From Methylobacterium sp. E-005 (GTDB lineage Bacteria; Pseudomonadota; Alphaproteobacteria; Rhizobiales; Beijerinckiaceae): 64,000 nucleotides of DNA. A model generated the notes under the pieces. The model was not told where the DNA came from and did not search any database. It saw only the letters and a program-made list of their open reading frames with translations. Within the stretch, counting starts at the first letter, position 1. Each line of letters begins with the position of its first letter. The DNA lies in NCBI RefSeq assembly GCF_022829725.1, contig NZ_JAKSYG010000030.1, forward strand, positions 42,004 through 106,003. The letters are read 5' to 3'. A program made the translations under genes and the position numbers. Shown here piece after piece: positions 45,913-55,270 of the stretch.

Positions 45913-47988
45913 TTACTTCTTGTGCTTGGCCACCTGAGCCTTGGCAGCCTCCAGCACCTTCTCGGGGGTAAAGCCGAACTTGGTCTGGAGATCCTTGATC
46001 GGCGCCGAAGCGCCAAACGTGTGCATGCCGATGATCGCCCCCTCGGAGCCGGCATAGCGGTCCCAACCGATGACGCTTCCCTGCTCGACCGCCACCCGCG
46101 CCTTCACGGCGGGCGGCAGCACCGAGTCGCGGTAGGCCTGATCCTGCCGCTCGAACAGGTCCCAGGACGGCATCGAGACCACGCGGGCCTTCACGCCCTC
46201 GGCCTTCAGCGCCTCGTAGGCACCGACGCAGAGCTGCACCTCGGAGCCGGCGCCGACCAGGATGACCTCCGGCGTGCCCTCGCAATCAGCAAGCACATAG
46301 GCGCCCTTGGCGGTTCCCGACGCCGCGCCGAACTTGGTGCGGTCGAGGGTCGGCAGCGGCTGGCGGGACAGGGCGAGCACCGCCGGCTGGTTCTTCGACG
46401 AAAAGATCACCCGGTAGGACTCGGCGACCTCGTTGGCGTCGGCCGGGCGGAGGGTGATGAGGCCGGGAATGCAGCGCAGCGACAGGAGCTGCTCCACCGG
46501 CTGGTGGGTCGGCCCGTCCTCGCCCACGCCGATCGAATCGTGGGTGAAGATGTGGAAGACCGGCAGCTCCATGAGTGCGGCCAGTCGGATCGGCGGGCGC
46601 ATGTAGTCGGCGAAGACCAGGAAGGTCGCGCCGTAGGCCCGCAGCCCGGACAGGCCGAGCCCGTTCACGATCGAGCCCATGGCGTGCTCGCGGACGCCGA
46701 AATGCAGGTTGCGGCCGCCCGGCGAGAACGGGCCGAACGAGCCCGCGCCCTCGAAGGTCAGGTTCGACTTGTTGGACGGCGCCAGATCCGCCGAGCCGCC
46801 GAGCAGGAACGGCACGTGCTGGGCGATGGCGTTCAGCACCTTGCCGGAGGATTCGCGGGTGGCGAGACCCTTGGCATCGGGCTCGAAGACCGGGATGTCC
46901 TTGTCCCAGCCCTCCGGCAGGCGGCCCTCCAGGAAGGCGTTCAGATCCTCGGCGTGGTCGGCATCGGCCTCCTTCGCCTTGCCTAGCAGGCCCTGCCAGG
47001 CATCGTGGAGGGCTGCGCCACGCTTGCCGATCCCGTCGCGGAAGTTTTCCTGGACGCCATCGGGCACGAGGAACTGGGCGTCCTCCGGCCAGCCATAGGC
47101 GCGCTTGGCACCCTTCACCTCGTCCGGGCCCAGCGCGTCGGAGTGCGCCTTGGCGGTGCCCTGCTTGTTCGGCGCGCCGTAGCCGATCACCGACTTGACG
47201 ATGATCAGGGTCGGCCGGTCGTTGGTGGCCAGGAACGTCTCGATCGAGCCGGCCAGCGCAGGAACGTCGTTGGCGTCGGCCACCCGCAGCACCTGCCAGC
47301 CATAGGCCAGGAACCGGGTCGCCACCTCCTCGCCGAAGGCCAGCTCCGTGTGGCCCTCGATGGTGATGGTGTTGTCGTCGTAGATCCAGCAGAGGTTGCC
47401 GAGCCGCAGGTGGCCGGCGAGCGAGGCGGCCTCGGAGGCCACGCCCTCCATCAGGTCGCCGTCCGAGCAGATCGCGTAGACGTTGTAGTCGAACAGCGGC
47501 AGGTTCGGCCGGTTGAGGTGCTGGCTGAGGTAGCGGCTGCCCATCGCCATGCCGACGGAATTGGCGACACCCTGGCCGAGGGGGCCGGTGGTGGTCTCGA
47601 CGCCGGTGGTGAAGTGGTATTCCGGGTGGCCGGGGGTGCGGCTGTCGAGCTGGCGGAACTTCTTGATGTCTTCCAGCGTCACGGCCGGTGCGTTGCCGCC
47701 GTCGCTCTCGGCGACACCCGCCAGATGCAGCAGCGCGTAGAGCAGCATCGAGGCATGCCCGCAGGACAGCACGAACCGGTCGCGGTTCGGCCAGTGCGGA
47801 TGCGCGGGGTCGTAGCGCAGGTAGCGGTTCCACAGGGTGTAGGCGACGGGCGCGAGGCCCATCGGCGCCCCGGCATGGCCGGAATTCGCCTTCTGCACGG
47901 CGTCGATCGCGAGCGTGCGGATCGTGTTGATGCTGAGCGTGTCGATCTCAGCGAGGGCCGCCTTGGCGGGAGTGTCAGCACCGCTCAT
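45913..47988 (-). CDS. tkt: Transketolase
   Basis: A 691-residue thiamine-diphosphate enzyme of the pentose-phosphate pathway. It starts with the typical [20 protein letters not shown]; the thiamine diphosphate motif is [20 protein letters not shown] (from about 175), and the pyrimidine domain has [16 protein letters not shown] and the D in [20 protein letters not shown]. Length is normal. The ATG overlaps the GH15 stop by four bases. In methylotrophs transketolase also serves formaldehyde/glyceraldehyde metabolism, but nothing here shows that. Confidence 0.96.
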   Translation of the reverse strand: MSGADTPAKAALAEIDTLSINTIRTLAIDAVQKANSGHAGAPMGLAPVAYTLWNRYLRYDPAHPHWPNRDRFVLSCGHASMLLYALLHLAGVAESDGGNAPAVTLEDIKKFRQLDSRTPGHPEYHFTTGVETTTGPLGQGVANSVGMAMGSRYLSQHLNRPNLPLFDYNVYAICSDGDLMEGVASEAASLAGHLRLGNLCWIYDDNTITIEGHTELAFGEEVATRFLAYGWQVLRVADANDVPALAGSIETFLATNDRPTLIIVKSVIGYGAPNKQGTAKAHSDALGPDEVKGAKRAYGWPEDAQFLVPDGVQENFRDGIGKRGAALHDAWQGLLGKAKEADADHAEDLNAFLEGRLPEGWDKDIPVFEPDAKGLATRESSGKVLNAIAQHVPFLLGGSADLAPSNKSNLTFEGAGSFGPFSPGGRNLHFGVREHAMGSIVNGLGLSGLRAYGATFLVFADYMRPPIRLAALMELPVFHIFTHDSIGVGEDGPTHQPVEQLLSLRCIPGLITLRPADANEVAESYRVIFSSKNQPAVLALSRQPLPTLDRTKFGAASGTAKGAYVLADCEGTPEVILVGAGSEVQLCVGAYEALKAEGVKARVVSMPSWDLFERQDQAYRDSVLPPAVKARVAVEQGSVIGWDRYAGSEGAIIGMHTFGASAPIKDLQTKFGFTPEKVLEAAKAQVAKHKK

Positions 47989-49874
47989 GATTTTGCGTCT
48001 TCCAGTTCGCCTTGCGCGTGCCGCTTGTCGGCTTCGCGCTGCCGCAGGACGGCGGGGGGAGCTCCGTTGCCCTTACCACCCTGCCGATCCGCCGGCCCTT
48101 CGCCGCGCGTATAGCTGAGGAGCGTGTTGACGAGTGCCACGTGGGTGAAGGCCTGCGGGAAGTTACCCACAAGGCGCTTGGCTTGCACGTCGTATTCCTC
48201 GCTGACGAGGCCGAGATCGGTGCAGATGCCGATCAGGCGCTCGATGATGGCCCGCGCCTCGTCCCGCCGGCCGAGGCCGATCAGATTGTCCGCGTACCAG
48301 AAGGTGCAGGGAAGGAACGCCCCCTCGCTGCCCTTGAGGCCGTCGGTGGTCTGCCCCTCGGTCTCGTAGCGGAGGATGAAGCCGTCCCGCATCAGGCCCT
48401 TGCCGATCGCCTCGACGGTGCCGACCACGCGCGGATCGTCCTGCGGCAGGAAGCCGGTATGGGCCATGAGCAGCAGGCTCGCGTCCAGGGCCTTCGAGCC
48501 GTAGGACTGGACGAAGCTGTTGAGTTCGGGATCGAATCCCTTCTCGCAGACCTCGGCATGGATCCGGTCGCGGACCGCCCGCCAGCGGCGCGCATGCTCC
48601 TCCGTGGCGCCGGATTCGTGCATCACGTGCATGCGCAGGGCCCGGTCGAACGCCACCCAGGCCATCACCTTCGAGTGGGTGAAGTGGCGCGGTCCGCCGC
48701 GAACCTCCCAGATCCCCTCGTCGGGCCGGTGCCACGCCCCTTCCAGATGGGACAGGATGGCGAGCCCGACCCGGAGCCCGTCCTTGCTCACCGGCAGGCC
48801 GCGGGCATGGGCCTGATAGAGGGCGTCGAACAATTCGCCGTAGACGTCGAGCTGGAATTGGCCCGCGGCGGCATTGCCGATCCGCACGGGCTTCGAGTTC
48901 TCGTAGCCGGGCAGCCAGTCGAGCTCGATTTCGGGCAGCAGACGCTCGCCGCCGATCCCGTAAAGGATATGCGCCTGCTCGGGATTGCCAGCCACCGCCC
49001 GCAGCAGCCAGCCGAGCCAGTTGCGCGCCTCATCGATATAGCCCGCATCCATCAGGGCGATGAGCGTCAGCGTCGAGTCGCGCAGCCAGCAGAAACGGTA
49101 ATCCCAGTTGCGCTCACCCCCGAGGCCCTCGGGCAAGGAGGCGGTGGGCGCCGCCACGATGCCGCCGGTGGGTTCGTAGATCAGCGCCTTCAGGGTCAGC
49201 AGGGAGCGCTGAAGGATCCGGTCCCAGGCCGTGCCGCCGGCGCAGCGGCTCGCCCAGTCGCGCCAGCCCTGATCGGCGATCTCGAGGGCCTTGCGCGGCT
49301 CGATCGCCACCGGATCGTCCTCGTGGGAGGGACCGTAGCTCAGGACGAACCGGTGCTTGTCCCCGGCCTGGACGGTGAACTCCGCGACCGTCGTCTGCGC
49401 GTGCGAGCCCTTGAGGTGCACGTCGGTGCGCAGCACGACCTTGTGGGGGCCCGAGACGGCGCGCAGGTCGCCCAGTTCCGAGCGCGAGACCCAAGGCACC
49501 GCCGAGCCGTAATCGAACCGGACCGCCATCTCCATCCGCATGGCGACGCGGCCATGGATGCCCTCCACGAGCCGCACGAGGTGCGATCCGTCTCCGACCG
49601 GCATGAAGTCTGTAACCAGAACCTCACCCTGCCGGGTGATGTGACGCGTCTCCAGCACCAGGCTGCCGGGCCGGTAGGACCAGCGCGTCTCGACGTGCTC
49701 GGCCTCCGGAAAGATCTTCCAGAACCCGTGCGCCTCGGTGCCGAGCAGGCTGGTGAACAGGGCGGCCGCGTCGAAGCGCGGCCAGCACAGCCAATCGACG
49801 CTGCCCTGCCGGCTGATCAGCGCGGCGCTGCGGCAATCGCCGACGAGCGCGTAATCCTCAATGCGTGCAGCCAT
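47985..49874 (-). CDS. Glycoside hydrolase family 15 protein
   Basis: A 629-residue protein with a beta-sandwich N-terminal domain (IEDYALVGDCRSAALISRQG, VDWLCWPRFDAAALFTSLLG) and the (alpha/alpha)6 catalytic barrel (LGGERNWDYRFCWLRDSTLT, FHLPCTF-type FLPCTFWYADNLIGLGRRDE). GH15 contains glucoamylases, glucodextranases and bacterial trehalases. It probably hydrolyses trehalose or a maltosaccharide, feeding glucose to the cluster downstream. No signal peptide. The C-terminal 40 residues are Lys/Gln-rich and unlike the family. First gene of the minus-strand sugar cluster. Confidence 0.9.
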   Translation of the reverse strand: MAARIEDYALVGDCRSAALISRQGSVDWLCWPRFDAAALFTSLLGTEAHGFWKIFPEAEHVETRWSYRPGSLVLETRHITRQGEVLVTDFMPVGDGSHLVRLVEGIHGRVAMRMEMAVRFDYGSAVPWVSRSELGDLRAVSGPHKVVLRTDVHLKGSHAQTTVAEFTVQAGDKHRFVLSYGPSHEDDPVAIEPRKALEIADQGWRDWASRCAGGTAWDRILQRSLLTLKALIYEPTGGIVAAPTASLPEGLGGERNWDYRFCWLRDSTLTLIALMDAGYIDEARNWLGWLLRAVAGNPEQAHILYGIGGERLLPEIELDWLPGYENSKPVRIGNAAAGQFQLDVYGELFDALYQAHARGLPVSKDGLRVGLAILSHLEGAWHRPDEGIWEVRGGPRHFTHSKVMAWVAFDRALRMHVMHESGATEEHARRWRAVRDRIHAEVCEKGFDPELNSFVQSYGSKALDASLLLMAHTGFLPQDDPRVVGTVEAIGKGLMRDGFILRYETEGQTTDGLKGSEGAFLPCTFWYADNLIGLGRRDEARAIIERLIGICTDLGLVSEEYDVQAKRLVGNFPQAFTHVALVNTLLSYTRGEGPADRQGGKGNGAPPAVLRQREADKRHAQGELEDAKS

Positions 49875-49998
49875 CCGGCCCCGGCTCCGGTCAGCGGCCG
49901 GAAGCCTCAGGCCGTCCGCTGCGATGCACCTAGGACGGGAGTTGGGGAGGTCCAGGGGCTGGGTCCGCTCCGGTCAGGCCGGAATCCGGCTCGATCGA

Positions 49999-50646
49999 TC
50001 AGCGGAGGCAGTCGGCCACCGCCAGGGAAACGGAGCCCTGAACCGCTGCCGCGCGGCTGCGCACGAAGTCGGCCGCATCACCGACCACCCGGGTGGCGGG
50101 CGACAGGGTCTCGGTCACGGTTTCCGTCACCGTCTCGGCGACGGCATCCGCGAAGGGCAGGGCGGAACCTGGGATCACCGTGCGCCCTGCCGGCTCCGTG
50201 GCGTCCGCATGGGCGGCGGCGAACGGATCGAGGCCGCGTGGCGCGGTCTCCGGGCATCGCCGCCCCGGGCAGGCGCGTCGATTCGCGACGGTCAGGCGCG
50301 GAGCAGGCCGACTCGACGCCGCGACGCGGGCGGCGGGTCCGGCAGCGTTCGGCCCCGGATCCGTGAGGGGGAAAGCTTCCGCGAAGATCAAGGCGGCGGG
50401 CAGACGTCCCGGTGAGGCCGCCACGGCGGCCGGGTGCGCGAACGCCGTCGGTGTCTCGGCCAGCGATTCCGTGGTGAGCGGATCGGCCTGTGCGCGTACC
50501 GCATGCGGCGTCGGGATCGGATTGGTCGACGGGCAGTAGAACGAGGCCACCCCCAGGATGGCGATCACCGCCAGGGTGGGCAGGAACGGCATCGTGACGC
50601 GGGCCGCACCGGCGTCCGTAAGAGCGGGCTGATCTGGCCGGCGCAT
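49999..50646 (-). CDS. Hypothetical exported protein
   Basis: A 215-residue protein with an uncleaved-looking N-terminal hydrophobic segment (MPFLPTLAVIAILGVASFYC at about residues 19-38) and a long Ala/Pro/Thr-rich extracytoplasmic part. Cys pairs occur in RRACPGRRCPE. No domain recognised. The ATG at 50646 has GGGGGATC ten bases upstream. It is divergent from nasT across 232 bases, which hold no further gene (50647-50878). Confidence 0.6.
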   Translation of the reverse strand: MRRPDQPALTDAGAARVTMPFLPTLAVIAILGVASFYCPSTNPIPTPHAVRAQADPLTTESLAETPTAFAHPAAVAASPGRLPAALIFAEAFPLTDPGPNAAGPAARVAASSRPAPRLTVANRRACPGRRCPETAPRGLDPFAAAHADATEPAGRTVIPGSALPFADAVAETVTETVTETLSPATRVVGDAADFVRSRAAAVQGSVSLAVADCLR

Positions 50647-50878
50647 CCGAATCACCGATCCCCCTGATGGTTCCGAGGCGGACAGGATGGAGCCCGCAAT
50701 GCGGCGGAAACGGGACCGTTTCTTTTCGCAGGCGTTGCAGCCCGTCGCAAACGGCGGGGGACGAAACGGCCGGTCCCGCTTTTCCGGAACGCGCCGCGGA
50801 GGGCATATACCTTGCTTCGCTTCCACCGCCCGTTCCGGGCCGCCCCGACCCAGACGACCCGCCCCGAACCGGGCCCCG

Positions 50879-51466
50879 ATGACCGAAACCAGCCTGACCG
50901 TCGCCGTGATCGATCCGAGCCGCGCCCGCGCGGCGATTCTGGAGGAGGGACTCCGCGCGGCGGGTGTCGGCCGCGTGGTCGTGATTCCCGACACCGCCGA
51001 TCTGCTGGAACGGGTGACCGCCCTGAAGCCCGACGTGGTGGTCATCCATCTGGAGAGCCCGAGCCGGGATATCCTGGAGCAGATGTCGGGGGTTTCGCGG
51101 CAGGTGGAGCGCCCCGTGGCGATGTTCGTCGACCGCTCGGACACCACCATGATGCAGGCTGCCGTCGATGCCGGGATCTCGGCCTACGTGGTCGACGGGC
51201 TGCGCGCCGAGCGGATCAAGTCGATTCTCGATATCGCGATCCTGCGCTTCAACGCCTTCGCACGGCTGCAGCGCGAGCTGTCCGAGGCGCGGAGTGAACT
51301 CGCCGACCGCAAGCTGATCGAGCGCGCCAAGGGCATCCTGATGAACATGAAGGGGCTCACGGAGGATGAGGCGTACAAGCAGCTCCGTCGCAAGGCCATG
51401 AACGAGAAGCGCAAGATCGCCGACATCGCCCGGGCGATCGTCACCACCGCGGATCTGCTCGGATGA
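50879..51466 (+). CDS. nasT: ANTAR-domain response regulator NasT
   Basis: A 195-residue antiterminator. The receiver-like N-terminal domain (VAVIDPSRARAAILEEGLRA) keeps a D in VIHLESP's place only weakly: the usual phospho-acceptor position reads VVVIHLES, with no Asp. The C-terminal ANTAR domain is complete: LADRKLIERAKGILMNMKGL, TEDEAYKQLRRKAMNEKRKI. ANTAR proteins bind paired hairpins in leader RNA and prevent termination. Coupled to nasS by a four-base overlap. NasS holds NasT inactive without nitrate or nitrite. Its target, the nas operon leader, probably lies beyond 64 kb. Confidence 0.9.
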   Translation: MTETSLTVAVIDPSRARAAILEEGLRAAGVGRVVVIPDTADLLERVTALKPDVVVIHLESPSRDILEQMSGVSRQVERPVAMFVDRSDTTMMQAAVDAGISAYVVDGLRAERIKSILDIAILRFNAFARLQRELSEARSELADRKLIERAKGILMNMKGLTEDEAYKQLRRKAMNEKRKIADIARAIVTTADLLG

Positions 51467-52464
51467 GGCTCCAGCTCGGCTACATTCCGCTCTGCGACGC
51501 CGCCCCTCTGATCGCGGCCCACGAACTCGGCTTCGCCCGGGCCGAGGGCCTCGATCTCGACCTCACCGCCGAGCCCTCCTGGGCGACGTTGCGCGACCGT
51601 CTGGCGCTGGGCCATCTCGATGGCGCCCATATGCTGGCGCCGCTGGCGCTGGCGAGCCGGCTCGGCCTGTCAGGGCCGCCCTCGGACCTGATCGTGCCGA
51701 TGCAGCTCAGCGTCAACGGCAACGCCATCACGCTGTCGCGGAGCCTCTGGGACGCGATGGCCCCGGACAGCGAGGCGCCCGTCGTGATCGCCCGGGCCTT
51801 CGCAAGGGTCGCGGAAGAACGCCGCGCCGCCGGTCGACCCCTGACCCTGGGCACCGTCCACCCGTTCTCGTGCCACAGCTACCAAGTAAGGCTGTTCGCG
51901 GAGGCCGGCGGCCTCGATCCCGCGGCGTTGCGCATCGTCGTGGTGCCGCCCCAATACTGCGTCGAGACCCTGGCCCGGGGCCTCGTCGACGGCTTCTGTG
52001 CGGGCGCCCCGTGGAACGACGTGGCGGCGGCGGCGGGCCACGGACGCATCGCCGTGCCGGGTAGCGCCCTGACGCCGGATGCGCCCGAGAAGGTGCTGGC
52101 CGTTTCCGAGCGGCTCGACGGTGCGATCCTGCCGCTGGTCCGGGCGGTGGCGCGGGCCGGGCGCTGGTGTGCCGACCCGGAGAACCGCACGGAGTTGATC
52201 CAGCGCCTCGGTCATCGGAGCTACCTCGATCTCGATGCGGCAATCGTGGGCCGCGCGCTTCCGGTGGGATCGCCGGAGCAACCGGTTGCCGGTGCCCCGC
52301 TCGAATTCGGCGCCGCGATCCAAGAGCCGCGTCTGGCCGATGCGCGATGGCTCCTCGCGCAGATGCAGGCCGCGCGTCAGATTGCGGATCGGAAAGCCTG
52401 GGAAGAGGCAATCCCAGCTGCCTACCGGCCGGATCTCTATCGCGCGGCTGCCGCCGGTCCCTAG
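51463..52464 (+). CDS. nasS: Nitrate/nitrite sensor NasS (CmpA/NrtA family)
   Basis: A 333-residue protein homologous to the nitrate-binding component of NrtABC transporters but without a signal peptide, so it stays in the cytoplasm. MRLQLGYIPLCDAAPLIAAH and SWATLRDRLALGHLDGAHML are family motifs, as is HPFSCHSYQVRLFAEAGGLD. The pairing with an ANTAR protein identifies it as NasS, which releases NasT when it binds nitrate or nitrite. The stop is followed by a 426-base gap. Confidence 0.9.
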   Translation: MRLQLGYIPLCDAAPLIAAHELGFARAEGLDLDLTAEPSWATLRDRLALGHLDGAHMLAPLALASRLGLSGPPSDLIVPMQLSVNGNAITLSRSLWDAMAPDSEAPVVIARAFARVAEERRAAGRPLTLGTVHPFSCHSYQVRLFAEAGGLDPAALRIVVVPPQYCVETLARGLVDGFCAGAPWNDVAAAAGHGRIAVPGSALTPDAPEKVLAVSERLDGAILPLVRAVARAGRWCADPENRTELIQRLGHRSYLDLDAAIVGRALPVGSPEQPVAGAPLEFGAAIQEPRLADARWLLAQMQAARQIADRKAWEEAIPAAYRPDLYRAAAAGP

Positions 52465-52521
52465 CCGAGAGACACCGCAACGGTTTCGTCACCAGGCGGT
52501 GTCGCAACACCGCGCTGGGTT

Positions 52522-52546
52522 GGAACGTCGGGCGGATCAGCCCGTT
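52522..52546 (+). promoter_or_regulatory. Sigma-EcfG (general stress) promoter
   Basis: GGAAC at 52522-52526, 16 bases, CGTT at 52543-52546: exact consensus. The transcript should start near 52553 and covers the small frame at 52609-52770. Confidence 0.7.
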
Positions 52547-52608
52547 GTGGTTGCGCCATGCCCGGATGCCGAAAACTCGATACTGGCTCGTACACATCGC
52601 ATCCACGG

Positions 52609-52770
52609 ATGCGGGACGAGTTGCGCCGCCACATTTACCGCGGTGGCAGGCCCCCCCGGGCGTGCAACGACAATCGCCGCGCCGGAATCAGCCGCGGCTG
52701 GTATTGGGCCTTGATGGTCGGGGCGATGCCGACCATCGGCCTGCTGGCTGTGCTGTCAGTCCTGATCTGA
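52609..52770 (+). CDS. Small membrane protein under a stress promoter
   Basis: A 53-residue frame, MRDELRRHIYRGGRPPRACN then DNRRAGISRGWYW and a C-terminal hydrophobic helix ALMVGAMPTIGLLAVLSVLI. It is strongly basic, with a single tail anchor. No family recognised, though the style is that of short alphaproteobacterial stress proteins. An in-frame ATG at 52558 would add 17 residues. Support comes from composition and from the sigma-EcfG site 60 to 90 bases upstream. The gap on both sides (52465-52890) is otherwise empty. Confidence 0.55.
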   Translation: MRDELRRHIYRGGRPPRACNDNRRAGISRGWYWALMVGAMPTIGLLAVLSVLI

Positions 52771-52890
52771 CCGAAGCGCCCGGCAACGCCGTTCTGACGA
52801 CGGCATTCGGCCGGCCGGTGTGCCGTCCCGTCGGAATTGCCTGCTTGGTGCTTGTGTCCGGCACGCCCCCCGTGCCCTAGCTCAGGCCCC

Positions 52891-53406
52891 ATGAGCACCG
52901 AATCCCCGATTCCCGTTCGCCATATTGCCCGGGCCATCGTCCTCGATTCGCAGGATCGGATCCTCCTGATTGCCTACGCCTCCATCCACGCCAAGGGGCC
53001 GGATGGGGAGCCCCTGCGGTTCTGGTTCATGCCCGGCGGCGGTTTGGAGACCGGCGAGGACCACGTGACCGCCTGTCGCCGGGAACTCGGCGAGGAAATC
53101 GGACGGGCCGACGTCGCGATCGGCCCCCAGGTCGGCGCCTGCGACGGGCCGTTCCATCTGTTCCGCCAGCCCCGCGACGCCCGCGAACGCTATTTTCTGG
53201 TCCGGCTGCCCGACGATCGGATCGACACCAGCCGGCTTGCCGAGACCGAAGACAACCCCGTGCTCGGCACCCGTTGGTGGCCGATCGCTGAGCTCCGCGC
53301 CAGCGGTGAGCGCGTCGAGCCCGCCGGACTGGCCGATCTCGCGGCTGACCTCGCCCGTGGGATTATGCCCGTCGAGCCCCGCGTTCTGGCTTGGCAACCA
53401 CGTTGA
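52891..53406 (+). CDS. Nudix hydrolase
   Basis: A 171-residue hydrolase of nucleoside-diphosphate-linked compounds. The Nudix box is complete: GGGLETGEDHVTACRRELGE followed by EIG. The surrounding strands (ARAIVLDSQDRILLIAYASI; WWPIAELRASG) fit the family. Substrate unknown. ATG 52891 is chosen at the point where homology-like sequence begins; 42 bases separate it from the carbonic anhydrase. Confidence 0.9.
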   Translation: MSTESPIPVRHIARAIVLDSQDRILLIAYASIHAKGPDGEPLRFWFMPGGGLETGEDHVTACRRELGEEIGRADVAIGPQVGACDGPFHLFRQPRDARERYFLVRLPDDRIDTSRLAETEDNPVLGTRWWPIAELRASGERVEPAGLADLAADLARGIMPVEPRVLAWQPR

Positions 53407-53448
53407 TCGCAGCCGCATCGCGGCGGATGTTTGAGTCGGAGGTTTTCG

Positions 53449-54114
53449 ATGTTTCCTGTTTATTTGACCGAGGGTTACCGGACGTTCCTCGAGCAGCGCT
53501 TCCCGGCTGAGCGCCGCCGCTTCGCGCAACTGGCGACGTCGCAGAACCCGGAAATCCTGGTGATCAGCTGCTGTGACAGCCGGGTCTCCCCCAGCGCAAT
53601 CTTCGATGCCGGACCGGGCGAGCTGTTCACGATCCGCAACGTCGCCAATCTCGTTCCGCCTTACCAGCCGGACGAGAACTATCATGGCACGTCCGCGGCC
53701 CTCGAATTCGCCGTCCAGGCCCTGGAGGTGAAGCATATCGTCGTGCTCGGCCATGCCACCTGCGGCGGCGTGAAGGCCTATGCCCAGAGGGCCGCGCCGC
53801 TTTCCGAGAGCAACTTCATCGGCAAATGGGTCTCGCTCGTGGAGCCCGCCGCGGCAAAGGCCGGCAATCCCGAGGCGCCGAACTACCTGACCCGTCTCGA
53901 ATACGCCGTGGTGGCGCAGGGCCTTGAGAACCTGATGACCTTTCCGTTCGTCAAGGAGCGGGTCGATGACGGCCGGCTCGAGCTTCACGGCGCGCATTTC
54001 GGCGTCGCCAGCGGGTCCCTCGTCGTCCGTGACCCGGAAACGGGAGAGTTCAAGCCGCCGATCGACACGGCCGGCCTGCCGGTGCGTTCGGTCGCCGCCG
54101 TGACGTGTGAGTGA
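53449..54114 (+). CDS. Beta-class carbonic anhydrase
   Basis: A 221-residue zinc enzyme interconverting CO2 and bicarbonate in the cytoplasm. Zinc ligands are C42 (with the D43/R45 dyad, CDSR), H102 and C105 (GHATCGG). The start has GGAGG at seven bases; two earlier in-frame codons lack one. In methylotrophs and other heterotrophs it supplies bicarbonate to carboxylases. Downstream, 54115-54309 holds only the terminator below. Confidence 0.95.
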   Translation: MFPVYLTEGYRTFLEQRFPAERRRFAQLATSQNPEILVISCCDSRVSPSAIFDAGPGELFTIRNVANLVPPYQPDENYHGTSAALEFAVQALEVKHIVVLGHATCGGVKAYAQRAAPLSESNFIGKWVSLVEPAAAKAGNPEAPNYLTRLEYAVVAQGLENLMTFPFVKERVDDGRLELHGAHFGVASGSLVVRDPETGEFKPPIDTAGLPVRSVAAVTCE

Positions 54115-54235
54115 GGTCACGCCGGCGCGGTGATCGGGGCCGCGCCCGGCCAACGAAACGGCGGTCTTGAGCGGTCACTCACGCTCCCGCATCCCCTTGC
54201 GGGGGCAGAGGCGGGATGGGTCGCAGACGCGAACG

Positions 54236-54264
54236 AAAAAAGGCGGCCCGCTCGCAGGGCCGCC
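54236..54264 (-). terminator. Intrinsic terminator of the DUF4142 gene
   Basis: Read on the minus strand: GGCGGCCC, a seven-base loop, GGGCCGCC (54264 down to 54242), then six U residues (54241-54236). A textbook Rho-independent terminator 45 bases after the DUF4142 stop and convergent with the carbonic anhydrase gene. Confidence 0.88.
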
Positions 54265-54309
54265 CGTTCCTGCGGCCCGGCCGAAGCCGGGCCTCCACGA
54301 TTCGCTGTC

Positions 54310-55014
54310 TTACATCGCACCCGGCAGACGCTCGGCCTGCTGATAATGCATCTGCAGGGCCGGCAGAGCCTGCTGGGCGTAGTTGCGCAGGGCCGGGTTC
54401 GGGCCGCCCTGGGCATAGGCCTGGGTCATGGCGATGGACATCTGATGAGCCTGAATCTGCTGGCTGGCATACAGGCGATCGAAGCGCGGGCCGGCCGGCG
54501 CCGCCGAGAGCTGGGCCAGCATCGCCTGCTGCTCCGGGCTCGGCTGCACGATGGTGGAGCCGCCCGTGGCCATCATGTCACCGCCGCCGAGGCGTCCGCC
54601 CGTCGCAGCGCCACGCGCCGCACCGGCGCCTGCACCTTCGAGGCCGCCGACCGGGCCGCCCGAAAGGGTGCCGCCGACCACGCCCGTCGCCGCACCGACG
54701 CCCGCGCCCACGGCGCTGCCGGCTACCGCGATCGGAGCCGTGATCAAGCCGCCGAGGCCCGGATCGCCGCCGGCCATCGCGCCGGGCTGGCCGCCGGCCA
54801 GCGCGACGTTGGCGGCCCGGTGATCGCGGATCACCTCCTGGGCGTACGACCGGATCCGCGGGTTGCGCGACTTGGACAGGGCAATCTGCGAGGACTGGAT
54901 CTCGAACGCGTTCGCCTGCATCGACTGCATTCGGAAATCGTTGGCGCTCTGGGCCAGGGCCGGTGTCGACAGCGCAAGGACCAGCGCGGAGGCGGCGGCA
55001 TAATTCTTCAGCAT
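54310..55014 (-). CDS. DUF4142 exported protein with glycine-rich insert
   Basis: A 234-residue protein with a signal peptide (MLKNYAAASALVLALSTPAL, cleavage near ALA-QSA). It has the two halves of DUF4142, a ferritin-like helical fold: FEIQSSQIALSKSRNPRIRS with YAQEVIRDHRAAN, and later QIQAHQMSIAMTQAYAQGG with LRNYAQQALPALQMH. Between them is an Ala/Gly-rich stretch of about 70 residues with glycine-zipper-like repeats, not found in typical members. GAGG precedes the ATG. A sigma-EcfG promoter lies about 100 bases upstream. DUF4142 proteins are commonly in the general stress regulon. Confidence 0.85.
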   Translation of the reverse strand: MLKNYAAASALVLALSTPALAQSANDFRMQSMQANAFEIQSSQIALSKSRNPRIRSYAQEVIRDHRAANVALAGGQPGAMAGGDPGLGGLITAPIAVAGSAVGAGVGAATGVVGGTLSGGPVGGLEGAGAGAARGAATGGRLGGGDMMATGGSTIVQPSPEQQAMLAQLSAAPAGPRFDRLYASQQIQAHQMSIAMTQAYAQGGPNPALRNYAQQALPALQMHYQQAERLPGAM

Positions 55015-55109
55015 CAGGAACCTCGTTTCGAGATGGATGCGCGAACCGGCATGGGACGCCGCGCGGAGATCAAACGACCTCACGCTGTGCGTTCGCGAAT
55101 TGGTGCGTC

Positions 55110-55134
55110 AACGGAGCCATCGGCTTATAGTTCC
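55110..55134 (-). promoter_or_regulatory. Sigma-EcfG (general stress) promoter
   Basis: On the minus strand, GGAAC at 55134-55130, 16 bases, CGTT at 55113-55110: exact consensus, 96 bases before the DUF4142 start. Confidence 0.78.
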
Positions 55135-55270
55135 TGCCGTTTTCGTCTCGAACCGGCACGCGGGGGCGGGTTCGGCGTCCAAGCCGACATGTCCGGGCAC
55201 CGAAGGGCGCCTGTCCGGGAACCCGGGTGCCGATACCCGGGACGCGGCCATACGGGCCGTTGAGGGCCGG

